Source of the DNA: Flavobacteriaceae bacterium UBA3611
GTDB lineage: Bacteria > Bacteroidota > Bacteroidia > Flavobacteriales > Flavobacteriaceae
Reading direction: 5' to 3'
DNA: 64,000 nucleotides
Assembly: GCA_002375495.1 (NCBI GenBank)
Contig: DFLU01000009.1
Location: forward strand, 201,361 to 265,360
Shown here: piece by piece, positions 1-8,110 of the stretch
Position numbering within the stretch: position 1 is the first letter of the stretch
Layout: the number at the start of each line of letters is the position of its first letter
Program-made: the position numbers and the translations under genes
The notes under the pieces: generated by a model
Seen by the model: the letters and a program-made list of their open reading frames with translations, nothing else
Told to the model about the DNA's origin: nothing
Database searches by the model: none

Positions 1-1169
1 CCTTCCAAAAAGTGATGAAGTTAGCTGAAGGAAAAGACGCCCCCAAGCTAAATGATGTATTGAGTAAAACCTATGGAAATTTGGGCGGAGTGTACTATCA
101 ATTAGGGCAAATAGACAAGGCGCTGGAAACCACCAAAAAGAGTTTGGAATTGTCTGAAGTTATTCAAGACACTACAGATATTGCATTGAACCATTTACGA
201 TTGGCGATGGTGTATAATGACTTAAATCAATTCGATAACGGAATAGACCACTTAAACAAGGCACGAACGTTTTTCAAAGACCTTGAGAATCCTACCATGT
301 TGGTTTATGCCGAAAGTAATTTGGGAAAGATCTTTTTAAAACAAAAAAAGCTAGACAGTGCATATGCACATTATAAAGAAGCGCATAATTATGCCAAAAC
401 CTTAGGAGAACAAGAAGAACACATCACTACATTGATTGCAATGGCCACCGTAAAACTAGAACAAAAACAATTGGCGAATGCAAAAAATTACGCACAGGCG
501 GCGTTGGTAAGAGCTACAGAGAACGGTTATGCCAATAGCGAGCAAAAAGCGTATGATATTCTGTATAAAATTGCTTTAGAAGAAGGAAAGACAGCTGAAG
601 CCTTAGACTACCGAAACGCCTCCATAGCGCTTTCAGATTCTTTGGGTAATGTTGAGGTGAAAGCTCGCGTTGCCGATTTGGAAACGAAATATGAAACTGC
701 CAAAAAGGAAAAAGAAATACAACAGCTTACGTTTAAAAGTGAGTTGAACAGTGCCAAACTTGCAAAGGCAAAAAATGAATTGATAATCATCATTGTGAGC
801 AGTTTGGCTGTGATTGGAATTCTGATTTTGCTATTTTACACAAGAAATAAGAAAATAAAGGCCGAACGGGAAGCGCAGAGCCTTCAGGTAGAAGCGTTGC
901 AAAAACGTTTTATGGAACTGCATAGCAGTCCGTCAGAACTTTCCGTAGCATTAAACATGGACGAGTTAAACCATAAACTTCACACCCCGCTTACCGAACG
1001 GGAATTCGAAACCTTTAAGTTATGTGTCTCCGGAAAGACCAATGCCACCATTGCAGAAGAATTGTTTGTTACCGTTAGCACGGTAAAATTTCACCTTCGG
1101 AATGCCTATAGTAAATTAGGCGTGAATAATAGAAAAGAAGCATTCCAATATGTGCTAGAATCTATTTAA
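1..1169 (+). CDS. TPR-containing LuxR-type regulator, 5' end cut by window
   Basis: The reading frame is open to the left edge, so the N-terminus is missing. The visible part begins with tetratricopeptide-like helix pairs (for example GNLGGVYYQLGQIDKALE), then a membrane segment near visible residues 258-277 (rich in I, L and V), a coiled stretch, and a C-terminal LuxR/GerE helix-turn-helix (LTEREFETFKLCVSGKTN, then IAEELFVTVSTVKFHLRN). This order (periplasmic TPRs, one membrane helix, cytoplasmic HTH) is common in Bacteroidota one-component regulators. I infer that the TPR part senses or scaffolds and the HTH binds DNA. The target is unknown; the next gene downstream is separated by a hairpin, so co-transcription is doubtful. 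Confidence 0.85.
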   Translation, partial: FQKVMKLAEGKDAPKLNDVLSKTYGNLGGVYYQLGQIDKALETTKKSLELSEVIQDTTDIALNHLRLAMVYNDLNQFDNGIDHLNKARTFFKDLENPTMLVYAESNLGKIFLKQKKLDSAYAHYKEAHNYAKTLGEQEEHITTLIAMATVKLEQKQLANAKNYAQAALVRATENGYANSEQKAYDILYKIALEEGKTAEALDYRNASIALSDSLGNVEVKARVADLETKYETAKKEKEIQQLTFKSELNSAKLAKAKNELIIIIVSSLAVIGILILLFYTRNKKIKAEREAQSLQVEALQKRFMELHSSPSELSVALNMDELNHKLHTPLTEREFETFKLCVSGKTNATIAEELFVTVSTVKFHLRNAYSKLGVNNRKEAFQYVLESI

Positions 1170-1277
1170 TCTACTTTAGAAACCAACAAATCAACGGCAA
1201 CTTTTTTAATCATTTTAGTATTTCAGTGGAAATTATAAACAACTGAAAACTAATTATTTAAACTTTATTTTTTAAAT

Positions 1278-1304
1278 CCTAACCCATAAGGTTAGGGTGT
1301 TTTA
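1278..1304 (+). terminator. hairpin, probable terminator of the TPR/LuxR gene
   Basis: CCTAACC (1278-1284) pairs with GGTTAGG (1290-1296) across a 5-base loop and is followed by a T-rich tail (gtgtttta). It lies 108 bp past the stop codon and before the next gene. The T tract is short, so termination may be partial. Confidence 0.5.
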
Positions 1305-1355
1305 TAAATAAAAGGAGCAGTTTAGTAATGTCTTAGTTACTTAATTCCAGCACCC

Positions 1356-4043
1356 ATGAAAAAAATATTGTTAGCTGCACTTTTTAGCCTTTTTATCTTT
1401 TCAAAAGTACACACACAAGTAGGTATCGGTACTATTACTCCAGATGCTTCGGCTGTTTTGGATATTGAAGCCACAGACAAAGGCATTTTGATTCCCCAAG
1501 TTTCACTAGCTGATGTTTCAGATACGATGCTCGACGGAGTGAATACGGCTGCTACAGGGTTGCTTATATACAATACCAATGTAGCAACTGTTGGAGGAAC
1601 TGGCGCGGGATATTATTATTTTAACGGAACTGTATGGGAACGTTTATCAACTTCCTCCAGCGCAGGAGATCACGATTTTTATGAAGAAGGTTCAACAAAT
1701 GCTCCAGACGATATCAATGACGATCAGTTTACTATGGGAAATGTGGCAATAGGTAAGAGTACGGCAGATTTTCCATTAGATATTGAGAGTGATGTAGCTC
1801 AAGGAGGAGTGAATGTGGTTTTAAGCGGAACAGATAATGCCATACGTCGCGGTACTTTTAACAACATATCTAATTCAGGATCTGGCAGTCATCAAGGAGT
1901 ATTAAACGTTTTGTCAGGTAGTGGTTCAGGCTCACAGGTGGGAACCTACAATAACATAACTAATACCGGTAATGGTCAACATACTGCAGTTTTAAACCAA
2001 CTTAGTGGTAATGGTACGGGTCTGCATCGAGGCATCAATACTGTTCTTTTAGGCTCTGGTTCAGGAAACCAGTTTGGAGTTTCAACCAGTATTAATAATT
2101 CTGGCACTGGAGTACATACGGCGATCAATAATTTTCTAGGCGGAACTAATACAGGAGAAAAAACTGGTGTTGTAAATCAGTTTGGAGCCCTTTCAAACGG
2201 ATCTAAAACAGGGGTATACAGCCTATTTGAAGGCAATAATGCAAACGACCGAATGGGAAGTAGAAATCGATTTCTAGGATCAGGATCAGGCAATCACTAT
2301 GGCTTGGTGAATGAGATGATTAATTCCGGAAACGGTTTGCACTATGGTACGTATTCAACACTAAGCGGCACGGGCAGCGGAACACACTTCGGAAATTGGA
2401 CAAGATTGGAAGGTGCAGGAACAGGTATTCAGATAGGAAATAGAGTTACCATAGCTAATACTGGAAACAACACGCACTACGGAGAATTTATTAGATTAGA
2501 GGGTTCAGGTTCGGGAACTCATAATGGAACCGAGATTCAGTTGTCGGGTTCTGGGAGCGGAGCTCAATTGGGTACCATCAACGTAATTGACAATAGTGGC
2601 AACGGGTTGCATTATGGTTCTTATAATGTGTTGAGAGGTACTGGTAGCGGAACGCATTATGGAAATTGGGCGAGATTGGAAGGAGCTGGTACTGGTAATC
2701 AAACAGCAACATACAATGCAATAACAAACACTAACGACGGAGATCATACGGGTGTAGACAACCAATTATCCGGAAATGGTGCTGGAATCCATCTAGGGGT
2801 TAATAATCGCTTTACAGGAACTGGTAGTGGCACACAATACGGATTGAAAAACTATTTTTTAAACAATGCAACTTCAAACGCGCAATACGGACTTTTTAAT
2901 GAGTTTTACAGTTCCGGGAATGGAACTCATATGGGTGTTTTTTCGGCTGTTAATGGCAATGGTAGTGGTTCAAAATACGGTGTGTATAATTTACTAGGAG
3001 GAAATGGCAGCGGCACAAAATATGGCACGTTTACACAGCTCGGTGGCAATGGTTCTGGCGATATGTATGGCGAACGGTTGCTAATAACAAATTCTGGAAA
3101 TGGCACTCAATATGGAAATTATACTTCAATTAATGGTGCTGGAACGGGCATTAAGTACGGTTCATATAATTCCATTGATTCGAACGCGGGTGGCTTCCAT
3201 TATGGCGTATATTCTGAAGTGCTGAAAGCTGGAAGTTATGCGGGGTATTTTCTAGGAAATCTTGCCGTTGGTACAGTTGTAGGAGATACCTATACTTTTC
3301 CAGCTTCAAGAGGTACAGCCAATCAAATTATGCAAACAGATGGGGCAGGTAATATGAGTTGGATAGATGCCCCTTCACCCTCTTATTGGTCACGAACGGG
3401 AACCATTGTTAATCTTGCAAATGCTGGTGACGATATTGCCTTTGTAAGTGACCAGACCAGTATTACCTTTCCGGCTACTTCTGGTACTCCGCCTGCGATG
3501 TTCTACATGTTTGATTCAGGAATTTCGAATGCGAATAGAATGGTATTTGCGCATTCTACGGGGTTTTCAAACTTTGGCTTACAATATAACGATGCCGACG
3601 ACTCTTTTCGGTTTTTGGGCGCAGGTACAAGTGTGGTAGAAATTGATTTAACAGGAACTACGGTCATGTCTGTGGTTGGAAATATTAACGTGAATGGTGA
3701 TATAATTACCGATACCACTACCTATCCAGATTATGTTTTTGAAAAGTATTTTGATGCCTATTCTGAAATAAACCCTGAATATCAATTCCTTCCGCTACCC
3801 GAAGCAAAAGAATTTATCCAAAATAACGGCCATCTCCCAGGGGTGAAGTCTTTTAAAGAAGTGAAGGAAAATAATATGAACATTAACCTTTCTGAAGTTG
3901 CAGTGACCAACCTAGAAAAAATAGAAGAACTTTTTATTTATACCATCGAAGCCCACGAACAAATCGAAAACCAAAAAACTGAAATCGCACAATTAAAGAA
4001 AGAACTGGCTGAAATAAAAAGCCTGCTTAAAAACAAAGAATAA
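1356..4043 (+). CDS. secreted protein of about 31 tandem 15-residue repeats with fibre-like C-terminus
   Basis: 895 residues. Residues 1-20 form a signal peptide ending near VHTQ. Residues 21-100 match the Bacteroidota start seen on many fibre-like secreted proteins (VGIGTITPDASAVLDI). From about residue 162 to 627 the protein is a near-perfect 15-residue repeat, approximately G-[TN]-[HQK]-Y-G-x-[YN]-[NS]-x-[LI]-x-[GN]-x-G-[SN], about 31 copies with only one 16-residue unit. The tail (about 740-895) has the YPDYVF...LPLPEA...HLPGVKS pattern of tail-fibre-like proteins and ends in a coiled coil rich in E, K, I and L. No enzyme motif is visible. I infer an extended, probably beta-structured, surface or fibre protein, perhaps trimerised by the coiled coil. 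Function unknown. Confidence 0.75.
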   Translation: MKKILLAALFSLFIFSKVHTQVGIGTITPDASAVLDIEATDKGILIPQVSLADVSDTMLDGVNTAATGLLIYNTNVATVGGTGAGYYYFNGTVWERLSTSSSAGDHDFYEEGSTNAPDDINDDQFTMGNVAIGKSTADFPLDIESDVAQGGVNVVLSGTDNAIRRGTFNNISNSGSGSHQGVLNVLSGSGSGSQVGTYNNITNTGNGQHTAVLNQLSGNGTGLHRGINTVLLGSGSGNQFGVSTSINNSGTGVHTAINNFLGGTNTGEKTGVVNQFGALSNGSKTGVYSLFEGNNANDRMGSRNRFLGSGSGNHYGLVNEMINSGNGLHYGTYSTLSGTGSGTHFGNWTRLEGAGTGIQIGNRVTIANTGNNTHYGEFIRLEGSGSGTHNGTEIQLSGSGSGAQLGTINVIDNSGNGLHYGSYNVLRGTGSGTHYGNWARLEGAGTGNQTATYNAITNTNDGDHTGVDNQLSGNGAGIHLGVNNRFTGTGSGTQYGLKNYFLNNATSNAQYGLFNEFYSSGNGTHMGVFSAVNGNGSGSKYGVYNLLGGNGSGTKYGTFTQLGGNGSGDMYGERLLITNSGNGTQYGNYTSINGAGTGIKYGSYNSIDSNAGGFHYGVYSEVLKAGSYAGYFLGNLAVGTVVGDTYTFPASRGTANQIMQTDGAGNMSWIDAPSPSYWSRTGTIVNLANAGDDIAFVSDQTSITFPATSGTPPAMFYMFDSGISNANRMVFAHSTGFSNFGLQYNDADDSFRFLGAGTSVVEIDLTGTTVMSVVGNINVNGDIITDTTTYPDYVFEKYFDAYSEINPEYQFLPLPEAKEFIQNNGHLPGVKSFKEVKENNMNINLSEVAVTNLEKIEELFIYTIEAHEQIENQKTEIAQLKKELAEIKSLLKNKE
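1839..3240 (+). repeat. 45-bp coding tandem repeat array
   Basis: DNA encoding the 15-residue repeats has a 45-bp period over about 1.4 kb. The copies have diverged in sequence but hold the phase almost without exception. A six-unit block (270 bp) around 2330-2440 is closely echoed around 2600-2710 (residue patterns NSGNGLHYG, GTHFGNW and RLEGAGTG recur), which points to segmental duplication inside the array. Confidence 0.8.
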
Positions 4044-4075
4044 TACACTTACCTACTACGCAGAATTTGGTAAAA

Positions 4076-4121
4076 ACCGCTCGCAGTTTCACTATAGTTG
4101 AAATAAGGAGCGGTTTAATTT
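4076..4121 (+). terminator. terminator after the repeat protein
   Basis: ACCGCTC (4076-4082) pairs with GAGCGGT (4108-4114), with an inner TTTCA/TGAAA pairing, followed by ttaattt. The left side is A-rich, so it may work in both directions. Confidence 0.6.
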
Positions 4122-4221
4122 CTTGAAATTAGGTTGTAATTCTTGTGATAGCTTCAAATTTAAATTGGTGTTTCAAACGGTTCCTTCGGAAATACCATCC
4201 CAATTTAAGTATCTTAGCTAC

Positions 4222-4860
4222 ATGCCAACTTCTGCCCGATACCGTCTTATCGAATTTTTCATACTCTTTATGTTGTTGCCCATCAGTTTGGCAATACCTT
4301 ATAATTCCTGGGCAAAGGTCGGACTTGTACTCATCGGATTTGTATATGTAGTGGTGGTATTGCTCCGTAGTGAAAATATCCGTTTTCAAATTAAGAAAGA
4401 TATCCCGTGGGGACTATTCTGGAAACGAACTGCCTTGCTATTTTTGTGTATCATTGTATTAACTACAACTTATGTCTATTTGGTAGACAAAGAGGCACTG
4501 TTTTTCGTACCACGTACCAACTTGCTTCTATTTTTGGGAATTGTGCTTGTTTATACGCTGCTTTCGGTATGGCCGCAAGAACTTATTTATCGTACCTTCT
4601 TTTTTGAACGATATACAGATTTGTTTAATAACAAACGCCTTATGGTTTTTATGAACGCCATTGTATTTTCTTTGGCTCACTTGTTCTTTAGAAATACCTT
4701 GGTGTTGGTGCTTACGTTTTTGGGCGGACTCCTGTTTGGGATTACCTATCTTAAATTTAAGAGTACGACGTTGGTAACCATTGAGCACGCCCTCTACGGA
4801 AATTGGCTGTTTACTGCGGGTATGGGACAAATGTTAGCCTTCCCAGGAATGGAAAGCTAG
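4222..4860 (+). CDS. CPBP family intramembrane metalloprotease
   Basis: 212 residues, almost entirely membrane helices. It carries the CPBP (CAAX protease and bacteriocin-processing) signature in order: QELIYR, where the usual EExxxR has Q for the first E; FSLAHL, supplying the first histidine; and EHALYGNW, supplying the second. In this family these residues bind zinc and cleave substrates within the membrane. The frame is open upstream to 4123, but a -7-like element (TATCTTAG, 4210-4217) sits just before ATG 4222 and the protein from there has normal family length, so I chose that start. The substrate is unknown. The Q substitution could lower activity, but it also occurs at variable positions in the family. 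Confidence 0.8.
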   Translation: MPTSARYRLIEFFILFMLLPISLAIPYNSWAKVGLVLIGFVYVVVVLLRSENIRFQIKKDIPWGLFWKRTALLFLCIIVLTTTYVYLVDKEALFFVPRTNLLLFLGIVLVYTLLSVWPQELIYRTFFFERYTDLFNNKRLMVFMNAIVFSLAHLFFRNTLVLVLTFLGGLLFGITYLKFKSTTLVTIEHALYGNWLFTAGMGQMLAFPGMES

Positions 4861-4906
4861 TGAGATAACTCATCTACTTTCGCTTTTTACCTTTCACTAC
4901 TTACAA

Positions 4907-5061
4907 CTTCCAGCACCCAGCATCCAGCATCCAGCTTCCAGCATCCAGCATCTAGCACCCATCTTCCACCATCTAGCACCCATCACCTGTCACACTGAGC
5001 TGTCACACTGAGCTGTCACACTGAGCGCAGTCGAAGTGCTGTCGAAGTGCCGTCGAAGTGC
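4907..5061. repeat. composite short tandem repeats (7-mer, 13-mer, 11-mer)
   Basis: Three tandem repeats follow each other without spare bases between most copies: eleven heptamers of type CATCCAG (4907-4983), three copies of CTGTCACACTGAG (4987-5025), then, after CGCA, three copies of GTCGAAGTGC plus one base (5030-5061). The reverse complement of this order recurs three times at 27.4-28.2 kb. The gene-free stretch 4861-5113 holds nothing else I can recognise. Confidence 0.85.
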
Positions 5062-5113
5062 AATATCCCTCAAACTTTTAAACCCTAAACTTTTAAATCG
5101 GAGAAGTGTATTG

Positions 5114-5121
5114 TACCTTTG
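5114..5121 (+). promoter_or_regulatory. -7 promoter element of lpdA
   Basis: TACCTTTG matches the Bacteroidota TAnnTTTG box and lies 25 bases before ATG 5146. An in-frame TTG at 5119 falls inside this box, which argues against the longer protein start. Confidence 0.7.
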
Positions 5122-5145
5122 CACTCGCATTCAAAAACACACACT

Positions 5146-6546
5146 ATGTCAAAATATGATGTTGCCATAATCGGTTCGGGTCCTGGAGGCTATGTGGCCG
5201 CAATTCGTTGTGCCCAATTGGGTATGAAAACCGCAATAATCGAGAAGTACAACACCTTAGGGGGTACCTGCTTAAATGTGGGTTGTATCCCGAGTAAAGC
5301 GTTGCTAGATTCGTCACATCACTACGAAGATGCCATGGAGCACTTTGAAGAGCACGGAATTGACATTCCAGGTGAGGTGAAATTGAATTTCCAGAAAATG
5401 ATCGAACGCAAAGCCGGAGTGGTAGACCAAACCACCAAAGGCATCGATTTTTTGATGAACAAAAATAAAATCGACGTATTTACCGGTATGGGCTCGTTTA
5501 AAGATGCCACACATATTACCATCGAAGGAGATAAAACCGAAACCATTGAAGCAACAAATACTATCATTGCTACCGGTAGCAAGCCCGCTACCTTGCCGTT
5601 TATTTCAATCGACAAAGAACGCATCATCACATCAACCGAGGCCTTGAGCCTTTCGGAAGTGCCAAAACACATGATCGTGATTGGTGGCGGAGTGATTGGT
5701 CTCGAACTTGGCCAAGTGTACAAGCGCCTAGGTGCCGATGTTTCCGTAGTAGAGTATATGGATCGTATTATCCCAACCATGGATGGCGCCCAGAGTAAAG
5801 AACTCATGAAAGTGATGAAAAAACAAGGGGTGAAATTTTACGTTTCGCATAAAGTTTCCGCAGTAGAACGAAATGGAGATGAAATCACAGTAACCGCGAC
5901 CGATAAAAAGGATAAAGAAGTAACCTTTACGGGTGATTATTGCTTGGTTTCTGTAGGCCGAAGACCTTATACTGACGGACTAAAAGCGGAAAATGCTGGT
6001 GTGAAAGTTAATGAGCGCGGACAAATAGACGTGAACGACCATCTTCAGACCAATGTGAAAAATATATATGCCATTGGCGATGTAATTCGCGGTGCCATGC
6101 TAGCTCATAAAGCGGAAGAGGAAGGCGTGTTGGTTGCTGAAATTTTAGCGGGCCAAAAGCCACATATCGATTATAACCTGATTCCTGGGGTGGTTTATAC
6201 GTGGCCAGAAGTTGCGAGCGTAGGGCAAACCGAAGAAGCTTTAAAAGAAGCGAAGGTAGATTATAAATCGGGGCAATTCCCCATGCGTGCCTTAGGCCGT
6301 AGCCGTGCAAGTGGTGATACCGATGGTTTCGTTAAAATATTGAGCGATGCTAAAACAGACGAGGTACTTGGCGTGCACATGGTAGGAGCCCGAGTTGCAG
6401 ACCTTATTGCAGAAATGGTGGTAGCGATGGAGTTCCGTGCGAGCGCAGAAGATATTGCCAGAATAAGTCACGCACACCCAACCTATGCAGAAGCTGTGAA
6501 AGAAGCGGCTTTGGCTGCAACGGCAAATAGACCTTTGCACGTTTAA
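5146..6546 (+). CDS. lpdA: dihydrolipoyl dehydrogenase (E3)
   Basis: 466 residues. E3 re-oxidises the dihydrolipoyl groups of pyruvate, 2-oxoglutarate and branched-chain dehydrogenase complexes using FAD and NAD+. Visible: FAD-binding GSGPGG (residues 10-15), the redox pair C42-L-N-V-G-C47, a second nucleotide fold (VIGGGVIGLELG), the GD motif YAIGDV, and the C-terminal HAHPTYAEA holding the catalytic His-Glu pair. Length is normal. It stands alone with its own promoter and terminator, not next to E1/E2 genes. The start at 5146 is set by the promoter position. Confidence 0.97.
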   Translation: MSKYDVAIIGSGPGGYVAAIRCAQLGMKTAIIEKYNTLGGTCLNVGCIPSKALLDSSHHYEDAMEHFEEHGIDIPGEVKLNFQKMIERKAGVVDQTTKGIDFLMNKNKIDVFTGMGSFKDATHITIEGDKTETIEATNTIIATGSKPATLPFISIDKERIITSTEALSLSEVPKHMIVIGGGVIGLELGQVYKRLGADVSVVEYMDRIIPTMDGAQSKELMKVMKKQGVKFYVSHKVSAVERNGDEITVTATDKKDKEVTFTGDYCLVSVGRRPYTDGLKAENAGVKVNERGQIDVNDHLQTNVKNIYAIGDVIRGAMLAHKAEEEGVLVAEILAGQKPHIDYNLIPGVVYTWPEVASVGQTEEALKEAKVDYKSGQFPMRALGRSRASGDTDGFVKILSDAKTDEVLGVHMVGARVADLIAEMVVAMEFRASAEDIARISHAHPTYAEAVKEAALAATANRPLHV

Positions 6547-6568
6547 AAGAACATCGTATAGTGAACAT

Positions 6569-6606
6569 AAAAACCATTTCTATTTGTTAGGAATGGTTTT
6601 TTGTTT
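6569..6606 (+). terminator. terminator of lpdA
   Basis: AAACCATTtCTA (6571-6582) and TAGgAATGGTTT (about 6588-6599) form a 12-bp stem with one mismatch and a 5-base loop, followed by TTTTTGTTTT. The A-rich left side would also allow function on the other strand. Confidence 0.75.
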
Positions 6607-6626
6607 TCAATATCTTTCCACTCCAT

Positions 6627-7913
6627 ATGCGCTCAAAAATCTATAAATCTTGCAAGTTAACTCCTCAATTAAAGCAACAACTGCTTATATGGGCTAGTCA
6701 ATTTGAAGAAATAGCCTGGTTAGATAGCAACGCGCACTTTCAAAAACATTCAAAATATCAGGCGATTTTAGCTGTAGATGCCTTTACCGCGATAAAGACC
6801 GATGTCTACCGTGCTTTTGAAAAGTTAGATGAATACCAAACGGTGACCTACGATTGGCTGTTTGGCTATTTGAGCTACGACCTAAAAAACGATGTGGAAC
6901 GGTTGAGCTCTAAAAATTTTGACGGACTCGAATTTCCGGATTTGTATTTTTTTCAACCGAAGAAAATCTTTCTTTTTTCTGAAGATAGTGTGGAAATGCG
7001 CTATCTGAATATGGTTTCTGACGAATGTGAAAGTGATTGGCAAGACATTCAGAATACGCCACTTTCCGAAGCTACCACACCTGACCCCATTAAAATAAAA
7101 TTGCGCACCTCTAAAGATAGTTACGCAGAAAAAGTAACGGAAATGTTACACCATATTGAACGGGGCGATATTTATGAAGCCAATTTTTGCCAAGAATTTT
7201 ATGCCGAAGACACCAGCATCCATCCGTTGGCTGTTTTTGAAGCCTTAAATACTATTTCCAGACCCCCGTTTGCCACCTTCTTAAAGTTAGACCATCAGTA
7301 TGTATTGTCGGCCTCTCCCGAGCGCTACCTCCAAAAAGCAGGAAATACTATTGTTTCACAACCCATTAAAGGTACGGCCAAACGTCTTGATGATGCCTTG
7401 GAAGATGCTAATATGGTAGAACAATTAGCCAACGACCCCAAAGAGCGTAGCGAAAATATCATGATTACAGATTTGGTGCGTAATGATTTATCGCGTATTG
7501 CCCAAAAAGGAACGGTTCAAGTAGAAGAACTCTGTAAAATATACACCTTCGACCAAGTGCACCAAATGATCTCTACCATTCGGTGCGAAGCAGACCCTGA
7601 GTTCTCACCTGTGCAAATCATTAGAAATACCTATCCCATGGGCAGTATGACGGGAGCTCCCAAGGTGAGCGCCATGAAAATTATTGAAGCACTTGAAGAC
7701 ACCAAAAGAGGCGTATATAGTGGTGCAGTAGGTTATTTTACACCTTCTGGCGACTTCGATTTTAACGTGGTGATACGTAGTATTCTTTACAATGAAGCCA
7801 AAAAATATGTTAGTTTTTCGGTAGGCGGTGCCATTACGGCAAAATCGGTAGTAGAGTCTGAATACGAAGAATGCCTCCTAAAAGCAAAAGCGATGCGAAG
7901 CGTATTAGAGTAA
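6627..7913 (+). CDS. pabB: aminodeoxychorismate synthase component I-like (chorismate-binding)
   Basis: 428 residues. The C-terminal two-thirds is a chorismate-binding domain: GDIYEANFCQ (180-189), SASPERY (228-234), PIKGTAKR with Lys248, ITDLVRNDLSRI, GSMTGAPK and YSGAVGYF. In PabB the lysine of PIKGT attacks chorismate, while anthranilate synthase TrpE has alanine there (PIAGT), so Lys248 favours 4-amino-4-deoxychorismate synthesis for folate. No trp genes or glutaminase partner lie nearby. In related genomes this gene is often near tilS, as here. TrpE-like activity is the main alternative. Confidence 0.85.
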   Translation: MRSKIYKSCKLTPQLKQQLLIWASQFEEIAWLDSNAHFQKHSKYQAILAVDAFTAIKTDVYRAFEKLDEYQTVTYDWLFGYLSYDLKNDVERLSSKNFDGLEFPDLYFFQPKKIFLFSEDSVEMRYLNMVSDECESDWQDIQNTPLSEATTPDPIKIKLRTSKDSYAEKVTEMLHHIERGDIYEANFCQEFYAEDTSIHPLAVFEALNTISRPPFATFLKLDHQYVLSASPERYLQKAGNTIVSQPIKGTAKRLDDALEDANMVEQLANDPKERSENIMITDLVRNDLSRIAQKGTVQVEELCKIYTFDQVHQMISTIRCEADPEFSPVQIIRNTYPMGSMTGAPKVSAMKIIEALEDTKRGVYSGAVGYFTPSGDFDFNVVIRSILYNEAKKYVSFSVGGAITAKSVVESEYEECLLKAKAMRSVLE

Positions 7914-7932
7914 CTTTGGGGAATGATATTTA

Positions 7933-7977
7933 GCGGCTGAGTGATTTCGATATGTATCGAAATTGTATCGAAGCCGC
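7933..7977. repeat. intergenic hairpin element, copy 1
   Basis: GCGGCT (7933-7938) pairs with AGCCGC (7972-7977); the interior holds GGCTGAGTG near the left arm and TATCGAAGCC at the right arm. The same edge sequences bound a second hairpin at 30547-30590, so the two look like members of one dispersed repeat family. Confidence 0.55.
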
Positions 7978-8003
7978 AGCTTTCTATAATTGGGTATTTG
8001 CAC

Positions 8004-8083
8004 TTATGTGCTCTAGACAACATAAACGAATTTTATGCACTCTAGACAACATAAATATACTTTATGCACTCTAGGCAACATAA
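8004..8083. promoter_or_regulatory. three phased palindromic operators before satD
   Basis: Three 22-bp sites start at 8004, 8033 and 8062, exactly 29 bp apart. Each has the ends TTATG and CATAA around a central TCTAGA (TCTAGG in the third). The first is close to a perfect palindrome, with arms TTATGT and ACATAA and a TCTAGA core. The third site ends 6 bp before the -7 element and so covers the spacer to the -33 region. I infer repressor binding, possibly by the HTH-carrying SatD itself. Confidence 0.7.
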
Positions 8084-8088
8084 ATTTG

Positions 8089-8096
8089 TATATTTG
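8089..8096 (+). promoter_or_regulatory. -7 promoter element of satD
   Basis: TATATTTG fits TAnnTTTG and lies 14 bases before ATG 8111, directly downstream of the third operator-like palindrome. Confidence 0.65.
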
Positions 8097-8110
8097 TAAA
8101 AAATGAATCC

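Noticed and set aside
1839..3240. Regularly spaced 45-bp DNA repeats that could look like an array or minisatellite
   Set aside because: They keep the reading frame, the copies differ mainly at variable protein positions, and they encode a consistent 15-residue unit.
4123..4221. Longer N-terminus of the CPBP protease
   Set aside because: The added 33 residues are polar and cysteine-rich, unlike the family, and cover the -7-like box at 4210-4217.
6627..7913. Anthranilate synthase TrpE
   Set aside because: The PIKGT lysine (Lys248) is the mark of PabB; TrpE has alanine. No trp genes are adjacent.
8004..8083. Possible CRISPR array at the three 29-bp-spaced repeats
   Set aside because: The 22-bp palindromic sites are separated by only 7 bases, there are three copies, and no cas genes are near; operator sites fit better.
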